Translations under genes and position numbers: made by a program
The notes under the pieces: model-generated
Seen by the model: only the letters and a program-made list of their open reading frames with translations
Database searches by the model: none
Told to the model about the DNA's origin: nothing
Source of the DNA: Synechococcus sp. MEDNS5
GTDB taxonomy: Bacteria > Cyanobacteriota > Cyanobacteriia > PCC-6307 > Cyanobiaceae
Assembly (NCBI RefSeq): GCF_014279875.1
Contig: NZ_CP047952.1
Location: 310,001-374,000 of the forward strand
DNA length: 64,000 bases
Direction of reading: 5' to 3'
In this document: one piece after another, positions 46,315 through 54,894 of the stretch
How the letters are laid out: every line of letters begins with the position of its first letter
Position numbering within the stretch: the first letter of the stretch is position 1

Positions 46315-47049
46315 TCAGCTGAAGCGTTTGGCCAAGGCGATCGGATCGAGCACTGTGATTTTTTTGCGGTCAATCTCTACAAGTCCCGAATTGCGTAGGT
46401 CTCCAAGGAGGCGGGTAATCGTGACCCGGGTGGATCCAATGGCCTCGGCGATGGCTTGGTGCGACAGCCGCAGATCGATCGTGATCCCCTGGTTCCCAGG
46501 GATGCCGAAGTCGCGGCAGAGCACCAGCAGAAAACTCACCAGGCGGGACGACATGTCGCGGTGGGTGAGTGTTTCGATCATGGTCTCCGTTTGGAGAATT
46601 CGGCTTGAAAGTCCCTGCAGCAAGAGCAGTCCAACCGAGGTGTCGGCTTCGATGGCCTGTCGGACTGATGTGGCGGGAGCCGTGACCATTTCCACTCTCG
46701 TGAAGGCTACGGAGTGGTAGAAGCGATCGGAGCGATGGCCGGTCAGCAGAGAAAGCACACCGAACAGGCTGTTCTCTCGGAGCAGCGCCACGGTGATCTC
46801 CTCCCCTGACTCGTAGACGCGAGAGAGGCGCACCGCACCTCGGCGGATCAGGTAGACACGCTCGGCGGGATCGCCCGGGAAGAAGATGGTTTTGTTGCGT
46901 TCCACCAGCTCCGTGTTGGCGCCATCCAGGTCTCGGATCACCTCCAACAGGGTTCTGCTGGAGGGAGCGGGTGCGTTGGCCAAGCTCACATTGGTGGCTC
47001 GACCGGCCTGGGGCACTGTGCGACTGAAGCCGCGGATCACTTCGGGCAT
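46315..47049 (-). CDS. ntcA: Global nitrogen regulator NtcA (CRP family)
   Basis: 244 aa from ATG 47049 (GTG at 47058 is possible). Transcription factor activated by 2-oxoglutarate and PipX, controlling ammonium, nitrate and urea genes. Effector domain: [55 protein letters not shown]-binding helix-turn-helix [20 protein letters not shown] (196-215), identical in type to known NtcA. The N-terminus is about 20 residues longer than freshwater forms. It probably regulates itself and amt in this window. Confidence 0.97.
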   Translation of the reverse strand: MPEVIRGFSRTVPQAGRATNVSLANAPAPSSRTLLEVIRDLDGANTELVERNKTIFFPGDPAERVYLIRRGAVRLSRVYESGEEITVALLRENSLFGVLSLLTGHRSDRFYHSVAFTRVEMVTAPATSVRQAIEADTSVGLLLLQGLSSRILQTETMIETLTHRDMSSRLVSFLLVLCRDFGIPGNQGITIDLRLSHQAIAEAIGSTRVTITRLLGDLRNSGLVEIDRKKITVLDPIALAKRFS

Positions 47050-47071
47050 GGCCAGCACATCGCTCAGGGGA

Positions 47072-47112
47072 AGCTAAGAAGTGATCGACTCTCACCCTGT
47101 AGCAACGCACAC
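47072..47112 (-). promoter_or_regulatory. NtcA-type promoter of ntcA (autoregulation)
   Basis: On the minus strand GTG-TGCGTTGC-TAC (47112-47099) is a one-base variant of GTA-N8-TAC, followed after exactly 22 nt by TAGCTT, a match to the TAN3T -10 element. The spacing is that of class II NtcA-activated promoters. It lies in the 75-nt gap between rph and ntcA. Confidence 0.65.
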
Positions 47113-47124
47113 GGTTCGAAGGGC

Positions 47125-47850
47125 TCAGCGCAGTTGTAGAGCCTCGTTCTGGGCGTCCATGAGCTGCTTCAGCCCAGGTTCCGCTCGGTCGAGGAGCAGG
47201 TTCAGTTGCTGCCGGCTGAAGGCTGTTCCTTCCGCTGTTCCCTGCAGTTCCAGCAGGTCACCGCGGTCGTTCATCACCACATTGAGATCAACATCAGCCC
47301 TGGAATCCTCGCTGTAATCCAGATCCAGCAGGGCCTCGCCCCCGAGTAGCCCCACCGACACAGCCGCCACCTGGGAGCAGACCGGATTGGTCTGGAGGAC
47401 CCCCTGCTGCACCAGGGACGCGCAGGCGCGATGCAGGGCCAGCCAGGCTCCGGTGACGGAGGCGGTGCGCGTGCCTGCGTCGGCCTGAATCACATCACAG
47501 TCGACCAGCAGGGTGTTCTCTCCCAGCGCCTCCATGGAAAGTGCGGCTCGCAAGCTGCGGCCGATCAGGCGTTGGATTTCCTGGGTGCGTCCAGAGAGCT
47601 TGAGCCATTCCCGTCGCTGGCGTTCGGGGGTGGAGCCAGGCAGGAGCCGGTATTCCGCGCTGAGCCAACCGAGGCCCTGATCACGGCGCCAACGCGGTAC
47701 GCCTTCTTCGCGGCAGACGCTGCAGAGCACAGCGGTTTGGCCGGTGCGAACGATCACGGAGCTGAGGGCGAAGCCCATGGGATCCCATTCGACGGCGAAG
47801 GGCCTCAGTTCGGACGCTTGGCGTCCGTCTTTGCGGGAGCTGGTGTTCAT
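47125..47850 (-). CDS. rph: Ribonuclease PH
   Basis: 241 aa from ATG 47850, where the family starts ([17 protein letters not shown]). Phosphorolytic 3' exoribonuclease trimming tRNA ends. Motifs: [71 protein letters not shown]. The much longer frame up to 48162 would cover the divergent promoter region and is rejected. ntcA follows on the same strand. Confidence 0.95.
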   Translation of the reverse strand: MNTSSRKDGRQASELRPFAVEWDPMGFALSSVIVRTGQTAVLCSVCREEGVPRWRRDQGLGWLSAEYRLLPGSTPERQRREWLKLSGRTQEIQRLIGRSLRAALSMEALGENTLLVDCDVIQADAGTRTASVTGAWLALHRACASLVQQGVLQTNPVCSQVAAVSVGLLGGEALLDLDYSEDSRADVDLNVVMNDRGDLLELQGTAEGTAFSRQQLNLLLDRAEPGLKQLMDAQNEALQLR

Positions 47851-47888
47851 GCCTGGCGACGATGGCTTGATTGAGCCTGCCAGTTGGA

Positions 47889-47925
47889 CCGAGACACCAT
47901 GGGCCGAGACACCATGGATGGTGTC
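47889..47925. repeat. Tandem 14-mer repeat and palindrome between rph and the CobO-like gene
   Basis: CCGAGACACCATGG occurs twice with a 1-nt spacer (47889-47902, 47904-47917), and the second copy continues into a perfect inverted repeat GACACCAT-GG-ATGGTGTC (47908-47925). It sits in the 159-nt divergent intergenic region, in a place suited to an operator. No known regulator motif is recognised. Confidence 0.6.
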
Positions 47926-48009
47926 AAAGGGCTTGTGGATCGGATTCGCACCGCTAGATTCAAACTCTGCTGGGCCGTCTGGACACCAGCCCTGACGCCA
48001 GCGACCGAG

Positions 48010-48618
48010 ATGACAACCAGCCTGAGCCCCAGCCATCGATCCCGAGACGCCCGCAGTGCGGATCATCGGACGCTGGAGCAAGCCGGTTTGCGCGGACTGC
48101 CTGCCCTCGAGCCGAGGCCGCCGTTGCATCTGGTGGCCCAGGAGGGACAGCTGCAGGTTCACACGGCCCCGTACCGTGGCAGTTACGGCACCGTGTTAAG
48201 TCAGGCTCTGCGCAGCGCAGGGCTGGGGAGCCGGGTGATGGTTGCCCAGTTCCTTAAAGGCGGTGTTGTGCAGGGGCCTGATGCAGCCGTCACGCTTTGT
48301 GATCGCCTCGTCTGGATGCGTCCGGCCGTTCTGGAGTGCCTGTCTCAGCCTGTTGCTCAAGCGGAGCCAGGGGTTGTGGACGCTGTGCAATCCATCTGGA
48401 ACGCCTGTTCCACGCAGCTGAGACGTGGAGATCTTGATCAGCTGGTGCTCGACGAGCTCGGTCTGGCCATTGCCTACGGCTATCTCGATGAGCAGGAGGT
48501 GCTGTGTCGTCTGGAGCAGCGTCCGGCATCGATGGATGTGATCATCACGGGGCCATCCATCCCCGACTCACTGATGGCTCTGGCTGATCAGGTCACGGAA
48601 TTGCGCAGGGGGTTCTGA
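48010..48618 (+). CDS. CobO/BtuR-like P-loop-fold protein with a degenerate P-loop
   Basis: 202 aa. Fold and motifs follow cob(I)yrinic acid a,c-diamide adenosyltransferase: [47 protein letters not shown]. But the ATP-binding loop, normally TG(D/N)GKGK(T/S)T, reads [10 protein letters not shown] (residues 52-61), without the lysine and hydroxyl residues that bind phosphate. So it is either non-catalytic, or uses another nucleotide mode. Start ATG 48010 preferred to 47884. Stop/start overlap with dcd. Confidence 0.75.
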   Translation: MTTSLSPSHRSRDARSADHRTLEQAGLRGLPALEPRPPLHLVAQEGQLQVHTAPYRGSYGTVLSQALRSAGLGSRVMVAQFLKGGVVQGPDAAVTLCDRLVWMRPAVLECLSQPVAQAEPGVVDAVQSIWNACSTQLRRGDLDQLVLDELGLAIAYGYLDEQEVLCRLEQRPASMDVIITGPSIPDSLMALADQVTELRRGF

Positions 48619-49211
48619 TGCTGAAAAACGATCGCTGGATCACCGAGCAAGCTGCTCAGGGGATGCTTGAGCCCTTCCAGGCAGGGCTCGTGCGTCATTT
48701 GGAGCCTGATCAGAAGTTGCGCCCAGTGTTGAGTTTCGGTTGTTCGTCCTATGGCTATGACCTGCGCCTCTCACCGCAGGAGTTCCTGATCTTCAAGCAT
48801 GTGCCGGGCACGGTGATGAACCCCAAGCGCTTCAATCCCGCGAACTTGGAGCCCACCGAACTTCATCATGACGAGGACGGTGATTACTTCATCCTTCCGG
48901 CCCATTCCTATGGCTTGGGTGTGGCGTTAGAAAAGATGAAAGTGCCGCCCAACATCACAGTGATCTGCCTGGGCAAGAGCACCTATGCCCGCCTGGGCAT
49001 CATTGTGAATACAACGCCGGCGGAAGCCAGTTGGGAAGGGCACCTCACTCTTGAATTCAGCAACAGTTCAGGCGCTGATTGCCGCATCTATGCCAATGAA
49101 GGCATCTGCCAGCTGTTGTTTTTTGAAGGTGATCCCTGCGACACCACCTACAGCGATCGCCAGGGCAAATATCAACACCAGCCTGAGCGGGTAACGCTCG
49201 CAAAAGTTTGA
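48618..49211 (+). CDS. dcd: dCTP deaminase
   Basis: 197 aa. Deaminates dCTP to dUTP, feeding dUMP to ThyX. Motifs: SFGCSSYGYDLRLSPQEF, FILPAHSYGLGVALEKM, GKSTYARLGI, PAEASWEGHLTLEFSN with the catalytic glutamate, and CQLLFFEGDPCDTTY. ATG shares a base with the CobO-like stop (TGATG). Convergent with thyX. Confidence 0.96.
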   Translation: MLKNDRWITEQAAQGMLEPFQAGLVRHLEPDQKLRPVLSFGCSSYGYDLRLSPQEFLIFKHVPGTVMNPKRFNPANLEPTELHHDEDGDYFILPAHSYGLGVALEKMKVPPNITVICLGKSTYARLGIIVNTTPAEASWEGHLTLEFSNSSGADCRIYANEGICQLLFFEGDPCDTTYSDRQGKYQHQPERVTLAKV

Positions 49212-49221
49212 AACCTTGCGA

Positions 49222-49243
49222 GGCGCCCTGACCTCAGGGCGCC
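49222..49243. terminator. GC-rich palindrome between dcd and thyX
   Basis: GGCGCCCTGA-CC-TCAGGGCGCC, a perfect 10-bp inverted repeat (9-bp stem with an ACCT loop) 11 nt after dcd and covering the thyX stop. No T-run follows on either strand, so it may be a bidirectional transcription stop or an mRNA 3'-end stabiliser rather than a classical terminator. Confidence 0.5.
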
Positions 49244-49959
49244 AATCGTGCCTTGTGCAGTCGGCTTTTTTCGTACCAGGCCGCGAACTCAGGTGCCCAC
49301 TGCTGCAGGTGGGGCCACATCAGGTCGCAGAGCTCGCGGATTTCCTGCTGTGCATCGAGCTTGGCGCGCAAGTCCATGAAGTGCAGGAAGGCTCGCAGGC
49401 TGAAGCTCACCACGAAGTGCTGGCGGTAGTCAAAGGGAAGAATGCCGCGGGCATGTTCCTCAGCGAAGCCGGCGCGCAGTCGATCCCGATAGCGTTCGGA
49501 CGCCTGCCGGCAGAGCTGCAGATCCTGCGCCCGCAACGCCTCGCTGTAGGTGTATTTCTTGCCTTGGCGATCGCTGTAATCCCCCACTGGCCTGAGGTAG
49601 AAAACATCTTCCAGATCCAGTTCGCCATCGGCAGCTCTGGCAATGCGCTCGCCCGTATAGCGCATGGATTGCACATCGAAGCTCACACCCACCCGATGGG
49701 TGCGGGCCTGCTGCATCACCGAGTGGGGAAACCAGCCCACGTTCAGCACGATCTGGGCATGCTCGAGCGGACCGTAGTGGCCTCGCTCGCCGGCGAGTAA
49801 ACGCTTCACGCAGATCTCGCCGGCTTTGGTTTCGTCAGGCCAGTCGGCGCGGTCTGCAGCCACAAAGCCCTCGCTGTAGTCCTGATGCATGCCGGCATAC
49901 ACGCACTGCTGCGGGTTGGGGGTGGCGGCAATCAGGTCGACGCGGAAGCGGGGATCCAT
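49234..49959 (-). CDS. thyX: Flavin-dependent thymidylate synthase
   Basis: 241 aa from ATG 49959, where MDPRFRVDLIAATPNPQQ begins. Makes dTMP from dUMP with FAD, NADPH and methylene-THF. The ThyX motif is RTHRVGVSFDVQSMRYTGER, a variant of RHRxxSxxxxSxR, and HYGPLEHAQ and HFMDLRAKLDAQQEI fit the family. No thyA in the window; dcd next to it supplies substrate. The longer frame to 50079 overlaps the thioredoxin gene. Confidence 0.94.
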   Translation of the reverse strand: MDPRFRVDLIAATPNPQQCVYAGMHQDYSEGFVAADRADWPDETKAGEICVKRLLAGERGHYGPLEHAQIVLNVGWFPHSVMQQARTHRVGVSFDVQSMRYTGERIARAADGELDLEDVFYLRPVGDYSDRQGKKYTYSEALRAQDLQLCRQASERYRDRLRAGFAEEHARGILPFDYRQHFVVSFSLRAFLHFMDLRAKLDAQQEIRELCDLMWPHLQQWAPEFAAWYEKSRLHKARLAP

Positions 49960-50008
49960 GGTCACGTCGGATTGGGAAAAAAGCGTGTGCTGATCATGGC
50001 CGGTCTGC

Positions 50009-50557
50009 TTAGGAATGGCTGCGTGGGCCGGCGGCCGAGTCCATCGTGGTCGGCTCGGGCATGGGACTGGTACTGCCAACGCCCGTCAGCGTTGGCAAGG
50101 CTGCATTCGTTACCAGCGCGGCGGCCAGGGTGTTCAGTTCGCTTTGCGTGCGTCCACCAATCGAGCGCCCTCGCAGCTGTCCATCAGCAGCGAACAGGTT
50201 CAGCTGGGGAATGCCAGTCACGTCGTAGCGGTCGGTGAGGTCGAGCCAGCGAGGGTTGTCGATGTTCACGAGGACGACGTCGAGATCGTCGGTGTGTGCG
50301 TTTTCCATCGCCAGCATCGCGGGAGCCATCTCCCGGCAGACCTCGCACCAATCGGCGTAGAACTCCAGGATCGTGGGCCGGCCATTGCTCAGTGCAACCT
50401 CTGGCGCCAGGGAGCGTCGGGCCAGCTGGTCGAGGGGTGATTCCGCCATCCCTCCGTTGCGCACCAGAAACAGGCTCACGGCTAATGCAATGGCCGACAC
50501 GAGCAGAAGACCTTTCTGCAGGGGTGTGAGGCTTGAGCTCTCGGGAGTGCCAGTCAT
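50009..50557 (-). CDS. Membrane-anchored thioredoxin-like protein (TxlA/HCF164 type)
   Basis: 182 aa. One N-terminal membrane helix (residues 16-33, GLLLVSAIALAVSLFLV), then a thioredoxin domain with active site YADWCEVCREMAP (C71, C74) and cis-proline TGIPQLNLF. HCF164/TxlA delivers reducing power into the thylakoid lumen for cytochrome c maturation. Start ATG 50557; ATG 50581 adds 8 residues. Ends 50 nt before the thyX start on the same strand. Confidence 0.88.
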   Translation of the reverse strand: MTGTPESSSLTPLQKGLLLVSAIALAVSLFLVRNGGMAESPLDQLARRSLAPEVALSNGRPTILEFYADWCEVCREMAPAMLAMENAHTDDLDVVLVNIDNPRWLDLTDRYDVTGIPQLNLFAADGQLRGRSIGGRTQSELNTLAAALVTNAALPTLTGVGSTSPMPEPTTMDSAAGPRSHS

Positions 50558-50621
50558 CCAGGAGAGGGATCGAGAACCCATCTTGACAGGACAAACCAGC
50601 TGCTGTTGCTAGCGTTTAGCC

Positions 50622-51146
50622 GTGGATCCAGCATCGCTATCCGGTGTCTATCCATCAGGGAACCCCGCCACGCTGATGCCACTCCTGCGCTTTTTGCTGC
50701 TGCCCCTCAGAGCTCCTTTGCTTCTGGTGCTCTTCGGTGTGTCGCTGTTCCTCGGTCATCACTGGGCCATACAGGAAACCTGGCTTGCGCAGGCCCATCA
50801 GATGAGTGTCCACGTGTTCTGGACGATTGAACTGATTCAGGCCTTTGTTGTTGTGGTGGTCTGCACCATGCCTGATCTGCTGCTGCGACAACTCTCCTTG
50901 CTGATGGCCTCCAGTCGGGTGCTCAGCCTTGTGGTCACGCTCACCTTGGTGATCACTGTTGGCTTGTATGTGCTCAGCCTCAGCCTGCTCTCTGATGTGT
51001 TGATTCTGGCCTCTGCCACCCTTCTGGCTCGGTTGGATCTCACCCGGATCAAGGTGGTGCCGTCTCCCCAGATCACCGCCTTCTGGCTGTCAGTGATTGT
51101 GATCAGCGGAATCTGGATCGGTCACGACCTTCCCAGTCCGGTCTGA
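50622..51146 (+). CDS. Hypothetical integral membrane protein
   Basis: 174 aa from a GTG at 50622; ATG 50676 gives 156 aa. Four hydrophobic segments (after residue 19: LLRFLLLPLRAPLLLVLFG; then FWTIELIQAFVVVVV, VLSLVVTLTLVITVG, ITAFWLSVIVISGIW). No domain recognised; no charged residues point to a transport role. A TTGACA at 50583-50588 would fit a -35 for it, divergent from txlA. Its end overlaps the lytic transglycosylase by 44 nt on the other strand. Confidence 0.6.
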   Translation: MDPASLSGVYPSGNPATLMPLLRFLLLPLRAPLLLVLFGVSLFLGHHWAIQETWLAQAHQMSVHVFWTIELIQAFVVVVVCTMPDLLLRQLSLLMASSRVLSLVVTLTLVITVGLYVLSLSLLSDVLILASATLLARLDLTRIKVVPSPQITAFWLSVIVISGIWIGHDLPSPV

Positions 51147-53211
51147 GATAGGCCCAGAGATTCCCGAGCACTTTCTTGGTGTACAGCCTCGTTTCCGGAT
51201 AGGGAATCCGTTCAACCCAAAGCTCCGGATCCCGGGCGAGTTCCTCACTCCGCCAGGAACCAGCTGCTCCCGGCCCAGCGTTGTAACTTGCGGCGGTGAG
51301 CCAGGGGTTTCCCTGCCATTCCGTGAGTAACCAGGCCAGGTAACGCGCTCCCAGGGTTGCGTTGCGTCCGGGTTGCCTGAGATCAGCATCGCTGAGAGGG
51401 GCTCCTGCCATCTCCGCTGCAGTGGCCGGCATCAGCTGCAACAGGCCCACGGCTCCCACCGGCGATTGCACGCCTGGGGAAAAGCGAGATTCCTGACGGG
51501 CGATCGCCAGAAGTAATTCCAAGCGCACCGCTTCCTGCTGCGCTGCGGCGCTGAACTCAGGCAGAAGTGGTCGGGGGTGTTGGCTTTGATGCAGCTGCAG
51601 CTGCGTGTCGTCATCGGGAGAGACAAGCCGCAGGTTGGCCCTCCACAGCCGACTCAGGCCCGTCCAGAAGTCCTGCACCCCCAGGCGCAGCCGACCTTCG
51701 ATGAGCTGGCTCTGCGGGGATGGCTTGGCCGTGGCCTGGCTGCTGCGCCAGGTGTCCCAGGCCTCCTGGCGCAACCCCAGTCTCCAGAGTTGATCCACGA
51801 AGCGATCACCGCTGTTCAGAGGGCTCCAGCCCTGACGCTCCCAGGCGTCGTTGTTGGCATTGATGGTCCGGGTTGCAGTGGCAGCCGCTTCCCCGTTCAG
51901 TGCGGGCAGATCGCCGCCTCCAAGCCGGGCTTCGGCACGCCAGGTGTAATACCCCGGCGGATAGGCCTTGATCAGGGCCTCCCAGACCCGCTCTGCCTGC
52001 TGCTGTTTCCCCAGCTTGGCCAAACTGAAGCCGATCCAGAACTGCTGTCGTGCGGCCAGGGGATCGGGCAGCTTGTTCCCGGGGATGGTCTTCAGAACGC
52101 TGAGGGCCTGGTCCCATTGGCCCTCCAGTAATGCGTTGCGGGCCAGATCCCATTGCAGCTGCCAGATCGCGGGGTGATCCGGCCATTGTTTCAGGACCTC
52201 CAGGCCGTTTCGGTCGGCGTTCAGGCGTACGCGGGCTGCGGCCACATCCGCTGAACGCTCTTGCAGCTGTAGTGGCAAGGCATCCAACAGCGCCTGATTC
52301 GGCCTCAGCGGCTCACTCAGCAGAGCCGCTGCCCTTAAGGCTTCCTCGGATTGAGGATGGGCGTTGGCCAGCTGCAGCAGCATTGCTTCCCCGCGACGTT
52401 TCTGGGCTGGGGTTCCGCGCCAAAGGGTGCGGCCGATGATCAGCGCCTGGGGCGGTTGCAGCGGGGTGCCCTGCAGGCAGAGCTCCGAGGCCGTGCCATC
52501 CCCGAGTTCGGCCAGGGCAGAGGCAAGGTTGAGCCGTTGCTCTTGAGACAGTCCCGTGCCGGTGATATCCCCACAGGTGCGGCGAATGAGGTTGGCCGCT
52601 CCAGGCCAGCGGGGGCCCCAGCGTGCCAGGTGCAAGGCGTTGGCCTGAAGGGTGTCCTGGTTGGCGTCATCGGGGAGTTCTGCAGCCGCCGCGAGGGTGG
52701 CGGGATGGGCAGGCTGCTGGGACAGCAACTGTTGTTTCAGTTGCGCGTCGTCGCCCTTGAGGTAGTAGCGGGCATCGGCGCTGGCGGCGCTGGTTGGGAA
52801 GCGCTCGAGCAGGCTTTGCCAGCGCTGCTCTGCTTCGACGGGCCGGCCGGCCCGTCGAGCTGCCAGGGCCTGCTGCTTGAGCGCCACGGCCGCCAGGGGC
52901 GACGGTCCCCATCCCTGGCCAGCGAGCAGCCGTCGCTGGCGCTCTGGTGAGTCCCGACTGCGACTGGCGAGGAGCAAGGCCGCTTCCCTGCGCTGCAGCG
53001 GGTCAATCGACCAGCGATAGCGCGCCCATACCTGCGCGCTCTCCATGCGAGCGGTCACAGGGACGTGACGCTGACGCAGCAGCCGTTGGCCCCCCACGAT
53101 CGCCATCACCGTGAGAATCGACGTGCCTCCGAGGAGCAGCAGTCCGCGGGTCGGTCCAGCACTCACACACGGTCTTTGAACTGCTGGCATTCTGTTGCCA
53201 GTGGCAGGCAT
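51103..53211 (-). CDS. Lytic transglycosylase with SLT domain
   Basis: 702 aa. N-terminal membrane anchor (residues 24-40, LLLLGGTSILTVMAIVG), a long alpha-superhelical TPR-like region (about 60-510) as in Slt70, and a C-terminal SLT domain: LLLAIARQESRFSPGVQSP with catalytic glutamate, GAVGLLQLMPATA, and TAASYNAGPGAAGSW. Cleaves the peptidoglycan glycan strand to 1,6-anhydro products. Released sugars may connect to the GlcNAc-kinase-like gene nearby. Confidence 0.93.
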   Translation of the reverse strand: MPATGNRMPAVQRPCVSAGPTRGLLLLGGTSILTVMAIVGGQRLLRQRHVPVTARMESAQVWARYRWSIDPLQRREAALLLASRSRDSPERQRRLLAGQGWGPSPLAAVALKQQALAARRAGRPVEAEQRWQSLLERFPTSAASADARYYLKGDDAQLKQQLLSQQPAHPATLAAAAELPDDANQDTLQANALHLARWGPRWPGAANLIRRTCGDITGTGLSQEQRLNLASALAELGDGTASELCLQGTPLQPPQALIIGRTLWRGTPAQKRRGEAMLLQLANAHPQSEEALRAAALLSEPLRPNQALLDALPLQLQERSADVAAARVRLNADRNGLEVLKQWPDHPAIWQLQWDLARNALLEGQWDQALSVLKTIPGNKLPDPLAARQQFWIGFSLAKLGKQQQAERVWEALIKAYPPGYYTWRAEARLGGGDLPALNGEAAATATRTINANNDAWERQGWSPLNSGDRFVDQLWRLGLRQEAWDTWRSSQATAKPSPQSQLIEGRLRLGVQDFWTGLSRLWRANLRLVSPDDDTQLQLHQSQHPRPLLPEFSAAAQQEAVRLELLLAIARQESRFSPGVQSPVGAVGLLQLMPATAAEMAGAPLSDADLRQPGRNATLGARYLAWLLTEWQGNPWLTAASYNAGPGAAGSWRSEELARDPELWVERIPYPETRLYTKKVLGNLWAYLRPDWEGRDRSRFR

Positions 53212-53214
53212 TGG

Positions 53215-53418
53215 ATGGGTGCGGATCAGCGCACGCCCCGCCCGGGGCGGCGGCAGCGACTGCGTTGCGCGATCGTCTGCGGTGTGGCCCTTGTGCTGTG
53301 GGGGATGCGCTGGCTCTGGCCGTTGCAGTGGCTGCCTGGATGGATGGTGCTTCTGGTTGGCGCCTGGGCGTTGCTGGAACTGGCGGCCATCCTCTTGATT
53401 CCGCAGCGCTGGCGTTGA
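53215..53418 (+). CDS. Small two-helix membrane protein, hypothetical
   Basis: 67 aa from ATG 53215. A basic head, RTPRPGRRQRLRC, then two hydrophobic segments (AIVCGVALVLWGMRWLW; GWMVLLVGAWALLELAAILL) ending PQRWR. Positively charged ends with W-rich helices suggest a small membrane protein; no family recognised. Start lies next to the divergent transglycosylase start; glmM follows 87 nt later. Confidence 0.6.
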   Translation: MGADQRTPRPGRRQRLRCAIVCGVALVLWGMRWLWPLQWLPGWMVLLVGAWALLELAAILLIPQRWR

Positions 53419-53505
53419 ACGCTTGGCGTGCAGCTATTGGCCTGTCCTTGCGCCGAAGTTCTGATGCTGTCGGGCCTTTTAAGGTTCACCCATCAATGAG
53501 ACTCC

Positions 53506-54894
53506 ATGGCCTCACCTGCATTCCATCCCCTGGATTGTCCTGATCCTGCCCAGGTGAGTTTTGGCACCGATGGCCTGCGTGGCCATGTCGGTACGGCGAT
53601 CACCTCCACGCTGGCTCTGCAGGTGGGGTTCTGGTGTGGACGGGTTCTCCCCTCTGATGGGCCTGTGCTGATCGGGATGGATTCCCGCACGAGCGGATCC
53701 ATGCTCGTATCGGCACTCGCGGCCGGTCTCACCGCAGCGGGGCGGGAGGTCTGGACCCTTGGGCTGTGCCCAACCCCGGCAGTGCCGAGCCTGATCCGCC
53801 GGTTTGAGGCAGCCGGTGGCTTGATGGTGTCCGCCAGCCATAACCCACCGGAAGACAACGGCATCAAGGTGTTCGGTGCCGATGGCAGCAAGCTCGGCTC
53901 TGCGCTTCAGTCGCGCATCGAAGCCGGTTTGCGCGGTCAGGAGCCGCCGTTACCGCAAGCGCATGCGTTCGGGGTGTCACACCAACGGTCTGATCTACTC
54001 GATCTCTACCAACAGGATCTTCTCCAAAGCGTGCAGCATCAGCGGCTGGATGGTGTGCCGATTGTTCTGGATCTCTGCTGGGGCTCGGCGACAGCCTGCG
54101 GGGCCGCGGTGTTCTCCGAGCTCGGTGCCGATGTCACGGTTCTCCATGGCGAAGCCGATGGGGAGCGGATCAATGTGGGTTGCGGGTCCACCCATCTCGA
54201 GCCCCTGCGGCGGGCCGTGCTGGAGCGTGGGGCGACCATGGGTTTCGCCTTTGATGGTGATGCCGACAGGATGCTGGCGGTTGATGGCCGGGGCCGCATC
54301 GTCGATGGTGATCATGTGCTCTTCCTATGGGGCTCAGCGCTGCAGGACAGCGGCGTGCTCCCCGACCAGAGGCTGGTGGCCACGGTGATGTCCAATCTCG
54401 GTTTTGAGCGGGCCTGGCAGGCGCGTGGCGGGCAGCTTGATCGCACTCCGGTGGGTGATCAGCATGTTCATGCCGCCATGGTCCGCAGTGGTGCGGCGCT
54501 CGGCGGCGAGCAATCCGGCCACATTCTTTCCTCAGCCCACGGCTTGTCGGGTGATGGGGTGCTGACGGCCCTGCAGTTGGCCAGCCTTTGCCATGGCCAG
54601 GGGATCACCCTGGCCGATTGGTTGGACCGCAGCTTTGAGGCTTACCCCCAGAAGCTGGTGAATGTGCGGGTACCTGATCGGTCACGCCGCAAGGCCTGGG
54701 CGGACTGCCAACCACTTGCTGATTTGGTGCAGCAGGCCGAGCGCAGCATGGCGGACGACGGGCGGGTGCTTGTGCGGGCCAGTGGCACCGAGCCACTCCT
54801 GCGGGTGATGGTGGAGGCGGCCGATCCCAAGGCCGTTGAGCATTGGACCCAGCGCCTGGCGGACGCGGCGGACAAGCACCTCAATGCGGCGTGA
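53506..54894 (+). CDS. glmM: Phosphoglucosamine mutase
   Basis: 462 aa. GlcN-6-P to GlcN-1-P for UDP-GlcNAc, peptidoglycan and LPS. Phosphoserine loop VSASHNPPEDNGIK (S111; the DNGIK ending is the GlmM form), metal loop FAFDGDADRML, sugar loop LGGEQSGHIL, phosphate loop RASGTEPLLRVM. Overlaps the convergent sugar kinase by 14 nt. Confidence 0.95.
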   Translation: MASPAFHPLDCPDPAQVSFGTDGLRGHVGTAITSTLALQVGFWCGRVLPSDGPVLIGMDSRTSGSMLVSALAAGLTAAGREVWTLGLCPTPAVPSLIRRFEAAGGLMVSASHNPPEDNGIKVFGADGSKLGSALQSRIEAGLRGQEPPLPQAHAFGVSHQRSDLLDLYQQDLLQSVQHQRLDGVPIVLDLCWGSATACGAAVFSELGADVTVLHGEADGERINVGCGSTHLEPLRRAVLERGATMGFAFDGDADRMLAVDGRGRIVDGDHVLFLWGSALQDSGVLPDQRLVATVMSNLGFERAWQARGGQLDRTPVGDQHVHAAMVRSGAALGGEQSGHILSSAHGLSGDGVLTALQLASLCHGQGITLADWLDRSFEAYPQKLVNVRVPDRSRRKAWADCQPLADLVQQAERSMADDGRVLVRASGTEPLLRVMVEAADPKAVEHWTQRLADAADKHLNAA

